The notes: a model not told the origin generated them from the letters alone. A stretch of DNA of 6,222 nucleotides from Nitrospirales bacterium (GCA_029261375.1 JAJDBL010000419.1:1-6222), one strand, 5' to 3'. Counted from the stretch's first letter, positions 1-5,449 are shown. Numbers and translations: made by a program.

Positions 1-1
1 T

Positions 2-244
2 GGAGTCAAAGGCGGCGGATGTTCCGGCTTGAGCTACACCATGAATTTCGACAAGGATGTTGCCGCAGAAGATAACGTCTACGAGATTGATGGAGTCAAA
101 GTTGTCGTCGATCCAAAGAGCGCCATCTACCTGAAGGGCACCACTCTCGACTACACCAAAGACCTCGTGATGACCGGGTTTACCTTCATTAATCCCAATG
201 CCGAAAAAAGTTGTGGTTGTGGAGAATCCTTCGCCGCCAAGTGA
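2..244 (+). CDS. iscA: A-type iron-sulfur carrier protein, IscA/HesB family (5' end missing)
   Basis: This is the C-terminal 80 residues of an A-type carrier, which binds iron or a transient Fe-S cluster and passes it to apo-proteins in the cytoplasm. The frame is open from the window edge, so the true start lies upstream. The visible part carries the family's three cysteines: one in the GGGCSGL segment near the left edge and two in the C-terminal CGCGESF motif. The segment between them (DGVKVVVDPKSAIYLKGTTLDY) has the usual spacing. IscA, SufA and ErpA cannot be separated on this fragment; IscA is chosen because hscB, hscA and iscX follow. Its last 47 bases overlap the annotated start of hscB. 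The TTG at 29 lies inside the conserved domain and is not a credible start. Confidence 0.93.
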   Translation, partial: GVKGGGCSGLSYTMNFDKDVAAEDNVYEIDGVKVVVDPKSAIYLKGTTLDYTKDLVMTGFTFINPNAEKSCGCGESFAAK

Positions 245-926
245 ATTCTCGCTCCCGACCGCGAACAGTATCTGTTGGGACTGTAAGTCGGAAGTCGGGG
301 GCGAATACCACTGCCAGCAATGTGTCAAAGTCCAACCCCTGTCTAAGGAAGGGGATTACTTCGAATACTTTGGCATTCCCAGACTCTTGAACCCCGATCT
401 CGAGCAACTTGAATCGCAGTACTATTCCCTCAGTCGAACCTTTCATCCTGACTTCTTCGAAAAAAAATCATCAATGGAGCAATCCATAAGCTTGGGAAAT
501 TCAGCCGTCCTGAATACGGCATACAGGACGTTAAAAGATAAGACGCGTCGAGTGCAGTACCTTCTCGAACTCGAAGCCGGAACGAGAAAAGCCCCTCCAC
601 CGACACCGCCAGCAGACTTATTCGAAGAACTGATGGACATTCAAGATGACATCATCGCGTTTAAACAGGCGAGCGACCCGCACGGTGAAGGGAACTCCGG
701 TGTCTGTGACCGCCTTGACTCGTCCAAGGCATTACTGGAAGAAAAGCACGACCATCTTGACGCACGCCTTCAGGAACTCTCGCTCGATTGGGACCGTCTC
801 GTCTCTGATCAATCTGGCCACACGGAGAAAGAGGCCCTCCTGAACCAAATCCGCAAAATAGTGTCTGATCAGTCGTATATCACGCGCGTGCTCAACGACA
901 TCAACGCGCTCAGATCCGTCACATAA
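198..926 (+). CDS. hscB: Fe-S cluster co-chaperone HscB (J-protein) with N-terminal zinc-finger-like region
   Basis: HscB is the dedicated J-domain partner of HscA; it binds the scaffold IscU, delivers it to HscA and stimulates ATP hydrolysis so that the cluster is released. The 242-residue protein has three parts: an N-terminal region with CWDC (26-29) and CQQC (39-42), a J domain (about 53-120) with the HPD motif at 83-85 in the context HPDFF, and an acidic helical C-terminal domain beginning near PADLFEELMDIQDDI that matches the IscU-binding HscB_C region. E. coli HscB is about 171 residues and lacks the cysteines; human HSC20 has an equivalent four-cysteine zinc site. The start is uncertain. 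ATG 198 overlaps iscA by 47 bases and has no clear Shine-Dalgarno sequence. GTG 213 or GTG 219 would shorten the overlap and keep all four cysteines. Translation is probably coupled to iscA. Confidence 0.9.
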   Translation: MPKKVVVVENPSPPSEFSLPTANSICWDCKSEVGGEYHCQQCVKVQPLSKEGDYFEYFGIPRLLNPDLEQLESQYYSLSRTFHPDFFEKKSSMEQSISLGNSAVLNTAYRTLKDKTRRVQYLLELEAGTRKAPPPTPPADLFEELMDIQDDIIAFKQASDPHGEGNSGVCDRLDSSKALLEEKHDHLDARLQELSLDWDRLVSDQSGHTEKEALLNQIRKIVSDQSYITRVLNDINALRSVT

Positions 927-936
927 TTCTCAGAAT

Positions 937-941
937 AGAGG
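937..941 (+). promoter_or_regulatory. Ribosome binding site of hscA
   Basis: AGAGG lies nine bases before the ATG at 951 and fixes that start. It sits in the 24-base gap after hscB. With no promoter-like sequence visible there, hscA is probably read from the upstream isc transcript. Confidence 0.6.
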
Positions 942-950
942 TTTTTAGGC

Positions 951-2774
951 ATGTCTAGAATCGTTGGTATTGATCTCGGCACCACAAACTCGCTCGTCGC
1001 ATACATGGACGGAGACCAACCGCGGGTCATTCCCAACGCCGAAGGACGGGTGATTGTTCCCTCCATCGTCTCATTTATAGAAACCGGATACGTCGTCGGA
1101 GACCCGGCCAAAGATCAGCTGATCACGAATGCCGAAAGAACGGTGTATTCGATCAAGCGTTTCATGGGGCGCGGTCTTCAGGACTTGCGTCATGAATTGC
1201 AATACTTCCCGTACACCTTAGCCGAACAAAACGGTGTCGTGACGGTCCAAATCGGAAGCAACGAGTTCACCCCTCCTGAGATCTCCGCGATGATCCTCAA
1301 AGAACTCAAGAAACGCGCGGAAGCATTCCTGGGAGAGGAAGTGACACAGGCCGTGATCACGGTTCCGGCGTACTTCAATGACGCACAGCGTCAAGCAACC
1401 AAAGATGCCGGTCGCATCGCCGGCCTCCACGTCGCACGAATTGTGAACGAACCCACCGCTGCATCACTCGCATACGGGCTGCAAGGGAAACAACAAGGAT
1501 TGGTCGCGGTCTACGATCTCGGTGGCGGCACATTCGATATTTCGATCCTGAAACTGAAAGAAGGCATTTTTGAAGTCCTCGCAACCAATGGCAATACCCA
1601 CTTGGGCGGCGACGACTTCGATCGACGTGTGGTCCAGCTCATCGCCAGGGAGATTCAAGAACAATTTGCACTCGATGTGACCCAGCATATTGACCTGATT
1701 CAAACCATGCGTGTTGCCGCAGAAGCCGCGAAATGCGAGCTGACGTCACACGAAACAACGACCATCACGTTGCTCCTTCCCGAAGACAAAGGAACCTACT
1801 CACGCCAGCTTCAGCGCAGCGAGTTTGAGGCCCTGATCAAGGAGTTGGTGACCGACACCGTGGTACGTTGCCATTTTGCGCTCAGTGATGCCGGACTCAG
1901 TGCCTCAGACATCGATGACGTCGTGATGGTAGGCGGTTCAACCCGGACTCCCCTCGTCCGCCAGATGGTTGAAAAAGCCTTTAAGCGAGGTCCCCATACC
2001 AACATCAATCCGGACGAAGTCGTTGCGTTAGGAGCGGCAGTGCAAGGCGGAATCCTGGCTGGAGGAGTGCAAGACATGCTGTTACTGGATGTCACTCCCC
2101 TCTCCCTTGGCATCGAAGGTCTTGGCGGAACGATCAACCCTCTCATTCGCCGAAATACCACGATCCCCACCCAAGCCAAAGAAGTGTATACAACATCGGC
2201 CGATAACCAGACGGCCGTTGTCATCCATATTCTTCAGGGGGAACGCGAACTCGCAAAAGACAATCGGAGCCTCGCCAAATTCAATCTGCCATTGCCCCCA
2301 GCCTCAGCAGGGATGCCCCGCATCGAAGTGAATTTCATGATCGATGCCAATGGCATTCTCAATGTCGGAGCACGCGATCTTCAAACTGGCCAATCACAAT
2401 CCATCGAAGTGAAACCCTCCTATGGCCTGACCGACGACGCCGTCGAAGGGATGATTCAGGATTCGATTAAATTTGCGGAAGCCGACATCGCAGAGCGCCT
2501 CGCCATCGAAGCCAGAAATGAAATGGACGCGCTCGAAATATCGACAGTGAAGATCCTGGAAGAGGAGAAGGGCGTGCTTGAAGAGAGCGAACGCAATCAG
2601 ATCGTCGAAGCCCTGAAGAACCTCAGACAAACGCGAGAGCAATCCGACTATCGCGTACTACGAAAAGCCATAGACCAACTCAACACCGCCACCAAACACC
2701 TAGCCGAAGTCGCCATGGACCACCAACTCAAGGCAGCGCTACAAAACAAAAAAGTCTCCGAAATCGTTTCGTAA
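951..2774 (+). CDS. hscA: Hsp70-family Fe-S assembly chaperone HscA
   Basis: HscA is the specialised cytoplasmic Hsp70 that uses ATP, with HscB, to act on cluster-loaded IscU and help transfer the Fe-S cluster to acceptor proteins. At 607 residues it is close to the usual length of about 616. The nucleotide-binding domain shows phosphate-1 motif GIDLGTTNS (6-14), the catalytic lysine in SIKRFMG (K69), NEPTAASLAYG, phosphate-2 motif DLGGGTFD (189-196) and adenosine motif GGSTRTP (328-334). The interdomain linker reads LLLDVTPLSLGIE (from 377). The substrate-binding beta domain follows, then a charged helical lid to the C-terminus, which lacks the EEVD-like tail of eukaryotic Hsp70s. The call as HscA rather than DnaK rests on the hscB and iscX neighbours and on the length, shorter than DnaK. 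I see no frameshift or missing key residue. Confidence 0.95.
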   Translation: MSRIVGIDLGTTNSLVAYMDGDQPRVIPNAEGRVIVPSIVSFIETGYVVGDPAKDQLITNAERTVYSIKRFMGRGLQDLRHELQYFPYTLAEQNGVVTVQIGSNEFTPPEISAMILKELKKRAEAFLGEEVTQAVITVPAYFNDAQRQATKDAGRIAGLHVARIVNEPTAASLAYGLQGKQQGLVAVYDLGGGTFDISILKLKEGIFEVLATNGNTHLGGDDFDRRVVQLIAREIQEQFALDVTQHIDLIQTMRVAAEAAKCELTSHETTTITLLLPEDKGTYSRQLQRSEFEALIKELVTDTVVRCHFALSDAGLSASDIDDVVMVGGSTRTPLVRQMVEKAFKRGPHTNINPDEVVALGAAVQGGILAGGVQDMLLLDVTPLSLGIEGLGGTINPLIRRNTTIPTQAKEVYTTSADNQTAVVIHILQGERELAKDNRSLAKFNLPLPPASAGMPRIEVNFMIDANGILNVGARDLQTGQSQSIEVKPSYGLTDDAVEGMIQDSIKFAEADIAERLAIEARNEMDALEISTVKILEEEKGVLEESERNQIVEALKNLRQTREQSDYRVLRKAIDQLNTATKHLAEVAMDHQLKAALQNKKVSEIVS

Positions 2775-2795
2775 TTTTCCCTTGAAATCCCGGGA

Positions 2796-2822
2796 GTTTG
2801 CTGCAACACTCTCTACGCAAAC
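2796..2822. repeat. Small inverted repeat downstream of hscA
   Basis: GTTTGC (2796-2801) and GCAAAC (2817-2822) are perfectly complementary across a 15-base loop, just after a TCCCGGGA palindrome (2789-2796). No T-tract follows, so it is not a convincing intrinsic terminator. Its role is unknown and it could be chance. Confidence 0.3.
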
Positions 2823-2835
2823 ATGCCTAAATTAT

Positions 2836-2954
2836 AGGGTGGTCAAAAAGGCCATCCAGCAAGGCCGCGGCAAGCGAAGAGGCAAATCGTACGACTGTAC
2901 GTTGAGCCGATGGCGCGAAGCGAAAATGAATCTGGTGGGTTTTTTCAATACCCT
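2836..2954. repeat. 119-bp symmetric repeat-like palindromic element between hscA and iscX
   Basis: The element has complementary ends AGGGT (2836-2840) and ACCCT (2950-2954). Inside them, AAAAA (2845-2849) pairs with TTTTT (2941-2945) and CCAG (2856-2859) with CTGG (2932-2935). The middle holds a hairpin CGTAC-GACT-GTACG (2888-2901) flanked by GGC and GCC. All these pairs share one centre near 2895, so the DNA can form one long interrupted stem or cruciform. Between the arms and the central hairpin lies unpaired, purine-rich sequence in which GCGAAG occurs on both sides. No ORF in it looks like a protein. The organisation suggests a dispersed REP- or MITE-like element. I have an uncertain recollection of similar sequences between genes in Nitrospira; only one copy is visible here. 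Confidence 0.6.
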
Positions 2955-2962
2955 AGGGAGGT
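2955..2962 (+). promoter_or_regulatory. Strong ribosome binding site of iscX
   Basis: AGGGAGGT is an unusually good Shine-Dalgarno sequence, five bases before ATG 2968. It directly abuts the right end of the palindromic element, so folding of that element in the mRNA could affect ribosome access. Confidence 0.7.
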
Positions 2963-2967
2963 AGGAT

Positions 2968-3186
2968 ATGGCTACATTCAACTGGCACAACTCCGAAGAC
3001 ATCGCAATCGCACTAAGCGAGAAATTCCCAGACGTCGATCCCCTCACAGTAAGATTTACCGACCTGCACCAATGGGTCACGGAACTTGCCGAATTCAGCG
3101 ATGATCCTGAAATGTCGAGCGAAGGCATCCTCGAATCTATTCAAATGGCATGGTACGAGGAGTGGCAGGATACGGCGGGGGCGTAG
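2968..3186 (+). CDS. iscX: Fe-S assembly protein IscX
   Basis: IscX is a small acidic protein that binds the cysteine desulfurase IscS and iron, and modulates the rate of cluster assembly. The 72-residue product matches the family along its length (E. coli IscX is 66 residues): an N-terminal winged-helix-like region starting FNWHNSEDIAIAL, then the signature VRFTDLHQW and acidic segments SDDPEMSSEGILESIQ and WYEEWQD. The start at ATG 2968 is supported by a strong ribosome binding site. It is separated from hscA by 193 bases containing the palindromic element. The fdx gene that lies between hscA and iscX in proteobacterial operons is not there. It is probably the last gene of the isc operon, although no clear terminator follows. 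Confidence 0.93.
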   Translation: MATFNWHNSEDIAIALSEKFPDVDPLTVRFTDLHQWVTELAEFSDDPEMSSEGILESIQMAWYEEWQDTAGA

Positions 3187-3238
3187 CATCGCAGTTCGAA
3201 CGATTTTATCCCGGACTGGATCGGACTAGTCGCCATTG

Positions 3239-3296
3239 AGCACCCCCTTGTTGTCTTCCGCAAGGTGGTGCTTGTGTCCAGGTGGTCGAAGCACCT
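3239..3296 (+). promoter_or_regulatory. Structured leader with mutually exclusive hairpins
   Basis: AGCACCCCCTTG (3239-3250) can pair with CAAGGTGGTGCT (3261-3272), giving 11 of 12 base pairs around a 10-base loop. The right arm also contains GGTGCTT (3267-3273), which can pair with AAGCACC (3289-3295), so the two folds exclude each other. AGGTGGT occurs twice as a direct repeat (3263-3269 and 3280-3286), and AGGTG (3280-3284) can also pair with CACCT (3292-3296). No T-tract follows the hairpins. The region lies between iscX and the membrane protein gene and could be an attenuator-like leader or a structured repeat; no known riboswitch class is recognised. Confidence 0.4.
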
Positions 3297-3316
3297 AAAT
3301 ACCAACGGAGCACTGC

Positions 3317-3340
3317 ATGGGTCGACATGACGCTTCTTAA
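3317..3340 (+). other. Possible 7-codon upstream ORF
   Basis: ATG 3317 is followed by six more codons (product MGRHDAS) and TAA at 3338-3340. A GGAG sequence lies six bases before the ATG, which is better than anything in front of the next gene. The stop is five bases before GTG 3346, so ribosomes could reinitiate there. It may instead be the displaced true N-terminus of the next gene, or chance. Confidence 0.25.
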
Positions 3341-3345
3341 ACACC

Positions 3346-3648
3346 GTGCTTTTGAGTGCCCAGATTGTTATAGGGCTTCTCGCTGCAATTCTTATCCCCC
3401 GCGCAATGACAGATCCTACGGGATTCATGTGGTTCACGTACGCATTATCCATCCTTGGTTTTACATTATTCTTAACTGCAAAACTTTCACTACTTCGTCG
3501 TGGCATCCATTTATCATTCGGGTCATCACAGATGTCTCGCGGGAATCGCGTCGCTTATCGTACAGGCTACACATTGATGCTTCTGGGATTTATTACGATG
3601 GTCTTCTTACTCACCGCGCTTCAAAGCATCCTGCACAGCCCCCCATAA
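3346..3648 (+). CDS. Small three-helix membrane protein, function unknown
   Basis: The 100-residue product is strongly hydrophobic, with three likely membrane helices: about residues 2-18 (LLSAQIVIGLLAAILIP), 27-47 (FMWFTYALSILGFTLFLTAK) and 74-93 (YTLMLLGFITMVFLLTAL). A basic, polar stretch containing LRRGIH and RGNRVAYR lies between helices 2 and 3. I do not recognise a family. The start is weak: GTG 3346 has no Shine-Dalgarno sequence, TTG 3352 is no better, and the frame is closed at 3328. A 7-codon ORF with its own ribosome binding site ends five bases upstream, so translation may be coupled. The gene probably forms a unit with the next two genes, since the DUF2007 gene starts 16 bases after its stop. 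Confidence 0.65.
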   Translation: MLLSAQIVIGLLAAILIPRAMTDPTGFMWFTYALSILGFTLFLTAKLSLLRRGIHLSFGSSQMSRGNRVAYRTGYTLMLLGFITMVFLLTALQSILHSPP

Positions 3649-3664
3649 GCCTAACAGGACCTAT

Positions 3665-3973
3665 ATGAAAAAGGTCTTCGTATCCCAGAGTCTTATCGAG
3701 GTAGAGTCGCTCAGGGAAATTCTTGAACAGGCGGGTATCCCCAATACCATCAAAAACCAGACCACCTCGATGCTGGCCGGAGAGGTTCCATTTGCGGAGG
3801 TCTTCCCGGAACTGTGGGTCATCGACGATGCAGATTATGAGTGGGCAATTGAGTTACTCGATGGTTGGAGCAAAGCCGGGACGCGTGAGGTCTCTCCGTG
3901 GACGTGTTCCAAATGCGGGGAAGTCCATGACAGCGAGTTCACCACGTGCTGGAACTGTGGGAAAGACAAATGA
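3665..3973 (+). CDS. DUF2007 domain protein with C-terminal zinc ribbon
   Basis: The 102-residue product begins with a small alpha-beta domain (about 1-70) that fits DUF2007: MKKVFVSQSLIEVESLREIL, then EQAGIPNTIKN and the characteristic acidic segment ELWVIDDADYEWAIELLDGW. Members are annotated as putative signal-transducing proteins with no proven activity. A C-terminal zinc-binding module follows, with W79 before C81-x2-C84 and C95-W-N-C98; the W-x-C-x2-C...CWNC pattern resembles a RanBP2-type or rubredoxin-like knuckle and is often joined to DUF2007. No signal peptide or membrane segment is seen, so it is probably cytoplasmic. AGGA at 3656-3659, five bases before ATG 3665, supports the start. 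The stop overlaps the next start. Confidence 0.8.
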   Translation: MKKVFVSQSLIEVESLREILEQAGIPNTIKNQTTSMLAGEVPFAEVFPELWVIDDADYEWAIELLDGWSKAGTREVSPWTCSKCGEVHDSEFTTCWNCGKDK

Positions 3974-4188
3974 GACGGACCTTACTCGTCTCGATTATTC
4001 TTGTCGCGCTCAGCGTCCAAGCCTGTTCCCTTCGACAGATGTATGAAGGAGTCAAACAAGGCCGCATCAATGAATGTAGTAAGACCCAGGATTTTGATCG
4101 GGCGCGGTGTCTTGAAGATACAGGAGAGAGCTACGACGACTATAAACGGAAACGCGAGAAAGCTGTTTCTCGAGACTCTGACTACTGA
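3970..4188 (+). CDS. Small predicted lipoprotein, function unknown
   Basis: The 72-residue product has a lipoprotein signal peptide: basic MRR, hydrophobic LLVSIILVALS, then VQAC with C19 as the predicted lipidated cysteine. The mature part is short, charged and tyrosine- and arginine-rich, with two further cysteines (INEC and RARC) that could form a disulfide in the periplasm. The tail is highly charged (YDDYKRKREKAVSRDSDY). ATG 3970 is chosen over an in-frame ATG at 3946 because it puts the basic residues at the N-terminus and overlaps the preceding stop as ATGA, a sign of translational coupling. GGGA at 3959-3962 could serve as ribosome binding site. I recognise no family. Confidence 0.7.
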   Translation: MRRTLLVSIILVALSVQACSLRQMYEGVKQGRINECSKTQDFDRARCLEDTGESYDDYKRKREKAVSRDSDY

Positions 4189-4228
4189 CACCAACTACAA
4201 ATCCTCCCGCACTACGCGCCCCTTTGCT

Positions 4229-4251
4229 AAGAGTGGATCATCCCCACTCTT
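4229..4251 (+). terminator. Probable intrinsic terminator after the lipoprotein gene
   Basis: AAGAGTGG (4229-4236) and CCACTCTT (4244-4251) form a perfect 8-bp stem with a 7-base loop, 40 bases after the lipoprotein stop. The following sequence, CATTCTATT, is only moderately T-rich, so termination may be partial. Confidence 0.5.
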
Positions 4252-4258
4252 CATTCTA

Positions 4259-4287
4259 TTGCGCTCCCCTCCTAGCCCCCCTATAGT
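4259..4287 (+). promoter_or_regulatory. Possible sigma-70 promoter of the marC-like gene
   Basis: TTGCGC (4259-4264) and TATAGT (4282-4287, five of six matches to the -10 consensus) are separated by 17 bases. The expected transcription start is near 4294, about 30 bases before TTG 4325. The -35 box is poor. Its place just after the terminator hairpin fits a new transcription unit. Confidence 0.4.
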
Positions 4288-4311
4288 TTCTAACAGACTC
4301 GTCAACAACAT

Positions 4312-4315
4312 AGGA
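4312..4315 (+). promoter_or_regulatory. Ribosome binding site deciding a TTG start
   Basis: AGGA lies nine bases before TTG 4325. There is no in-frame ATG or GTG near the start of the conserved protein, so this site is the main support for the TTG. The ATG at 4315-4317 is in another frame. Confidence 0.5.
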
Positions 4316-4324
4316 TGCTCCCCG

Positions 4325-4969
4325 TTGCAAGAAACCGCTGCCGTTGCCTTTGCCACGTTCTTTGCCACTGTCGGGCCAATCGACATCGCAGCAATTTTTG
4401 CGGCACTCACTGCCAACAATACTCCTGCTGAACGTCGTTCCATGGCCATTCGTGGCACAGCAATCGCCACCGGTATTCTGTTGGCATTTGCGCTGGTCGG
4501 AGAGATTGTACTAGAGCATTTGGGAATATCACTGGCGGCAATTCAGACCGCAGGAGGGATCCTATTCTTGCTCGTGGGAATCGACATGGTCTTCGCACGC
4601 GATTCCGGTGGAAGGTCGACCACAGAAGAAGAAACCAATGAAGCAAGGCTTAAACATGACATCGCGGTTTTTCCACTCGCTACACCGCTCATTGCCGGGC
4701 CGGCGACGATGGGCGCCGTCGTTCTCCTAATCGCGAATGCGGAAAGCAACGTGGGAATTCAACTCATCGTGATCGGGATGTTGCTTGCTGTGCTTTCCGT
4801 GACGTTTGTTGCACTCTTGGGTGCGACTCAACTCCAGAAGCTGCTTGGCGTCACAGGGCTGCACGTGATCAGCCGGGTGTTTGGCGTACTCCTGTGTGCC
4901 CTTGCCGTGCAATTCATATTCGATGGCATACGTGAGAGTGGGTTGCTCAGTACGGCTGGCGCCGTCTAA
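4325..4969 (+). CDS. MarC-family (UPF0056) integral membrane protein
   Basis: The 214-residue product matches the MarC/UPF0056 family in length, topology and motifs. About six hydrophobic helices are visible. Recognisable segments are ATVGPIDIAAIF (about 14-25), NNTPAERRSMAIR, LGISLAAIQTAGGILFLLVG, FPLATPLIAGPATMGAVVLL and the C-terminal ISRVFGVLLCALAVQFIFDGI. The two half-repeats with a Gly/Asn-Pro motif (VGPIDIA and IAGPATM) are typical. The family sits in the inner membrane. Its early link to multiple antibiotic resistance in E. coli was not upheld, and its function is unknown. The open frame extends back to 4001, but that part overlaps the lipoprotein gene and terminator and does not look like protein. 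TTG 4325 with AGGA upstream gives the expected N-terminus. The linker between helices 3 and 4 is rich in acidic residues. Confidence 0.85.
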   Translation: MQETAAVAFATFFATVGPIDIAAIFAALTANNTPAERRSMAIRGTAIATGILLAFALVGEIVLEHLGISLAAIQTAGGILFLLVGIDMVFARDSGGRSTTEEETNEARLKHDIAVFPLATPLIAGPATMGAVVLLIANAESNVGIQLIVIGMLLAVLSVTFVALLGATQLQKLLGVTGLHVISRVFGVLLCALAVQFIFDGIRESGLLSTAGAV

Positions 4970-5004
4970 CTCACACTGTGCACTCATTACATCCTGAAAA
5001 ACTT

Positions 5005-5032
5005 TTGCATCACGAACAACATGGTTTATGAT
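5005..5032 (+). promoter_or_regulatory. Possible sigma-70 promoter of the yggL-like gene
   Basis: TTGCAT (5005-5010) and TATGAT (5027-5032, five of six matches to the -10 consensus) are 16 bases apart in the 125-base gap after the marC-like gene. The expected transcription start would fall in the inverted repeat that follows. Confidence 0.45.
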
Positions 5033-5053
5033 GGCATCCAACGAGTGATGCCA
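5032..5053. promoter_or_regulatory. Inverted repeat at the predicted transcription start (operator or leader hairpin)
   Basis: TGGCATC (5032-5038) and GATGCCA (5047-5053) are perfectly complementary with an 8-base spacer. The repeat touches the -10 box of the predicted promoter, a place where a repressor could bind. It could instead form a hairpin at the 5' end of the mRNA. No known operator is recognised. Confidence 0.4.
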
Positions 5054-5094
5054 GTGAGGGATTAGAATCTGAGCGTTGAAAGGGGACAGACACA

Positions 5095-5433
5095 GTGAAG
5101 AAGCGATTACGAAAGAAACAATACATTGGTGAATTCAAAGAATGGGGTGTGACGATTTCCATTGCGAGAACTAGCGAAGAAGGCCTCGACGAGTTCTTGG
5201 ACGAATTCATTGCCCAAGGCATGGAAGGTAATTCCTCTTTCTTCACCGGAACGAGCGAGGATGGCTCGCTCGAAGGCTTTATTGATCTCGGCGCATCATA
5301 TGACGCCGCTGGCACGAAACTCGCAAGCGTGAATGCATGGTTAGATAAGAGATCAGATGTGAAGAACTATACGACAGGAACACTCACTGATGCGTGGTAT
5401 GGGCCGTTCGGACAACCGGAGACGGCCGGTTAG
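5095..5433 (+). CDS. YggL family (DUF469) protein
   Basis: The 112-residue product matches the YggL/DUF469 family, small cytoplasmic proteins reported to associate with the 50S ribosomal subunit in E. coli. The family hallmark is the basic start KKRLRKKQYIGEFKEWGVTI, comparable to RLRKK...I.EF.E.G in E. coli YggL. It is followed by an acidic helical segment (SEEGLDEFLDEFIAQGMEGN), a glycine- and phenylalanine-rich middle (FFTGTSEDGSLEGFIDLG) and a C-terminal helix and strand ending in TLTDAWYG, where E. coli has ELFDVWWD. The start is GTG 5095, with AAGGGG about nine bases upstream. A hairpin (GGCCGT 5402-5407 with ACGGCC 5422-5427) lies in the last codons. Predicted promoter and inverted repeat upstream suggest its own transcription unit. 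Confidence 0.85.
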   Translation: MKKRLRKKQYIGEFKEWGVTISIARTSEEGLDEFLDEFIAQGMEGNSSFFTGTSEDGSLEGFIDLGASYDAAGTKLASVNAWLDKRSDVKNYTTGTLTDAWYGPFGQPETAG

Positions 5434-5449
5434 GGACAACGATGTTTCG

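Noticed and set aside
806..870. Repeated peptide VSDQS with a TCTGATCA core, twice near the end of hscB
   Set aside because: Only two short copies in a charged helical region; more likely chance than a duplicated element.
1811..2224. A 137-codon antisense ORF inside hscA
   Set aside because: It lies wholly within a highly conserved Hsp70 coding region and its product resembles nothing known; it is a by-product of codon usage on the other strand.
2782..2964. A 60-codon ORF across the intergenic palindromic element
   Set aside because: The sequence is explained by inverted-repeat structure, there is no ribosome binding site, and the product is basic and low in information.
3282..3668. A 128-codon ORF on the + strand overlapping the small membrane protein gene
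   Set aside because: Its composition is erratic, with no hydrophobic pattern or recognisable motif, and it overlaps the start of the DUF2007 gene. The alternative frame encodes three clean membrane helices.
4001..4324. Upstream 108 codons of the open frame containing the marC-like gene
   Set aside because: This part overlaps the lipoprotein gene in another frame, runs through a terminator hairpin and promoter-like sequence, and encodes non-conserved residues. MarC proteins are about 200-220 residues, which fits a start at 4325.
5021..5065. A 14-codon ORF (MVYDGIQRVMPVRD) upstream of the yggL-like gene
   Set aside because: Its ATG lies upstream of the predicted -10 box, so it would not be in the transcript, and it has no Shine-Dalgarno sequence.
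5402..5427. GC-rich hairpin in the last codons of the yggL-like gene as a terminator
   Set aside because: The stem is good but no T-tract follows and it is inside coding sequence, so it is only mentioned in that gene's entry.
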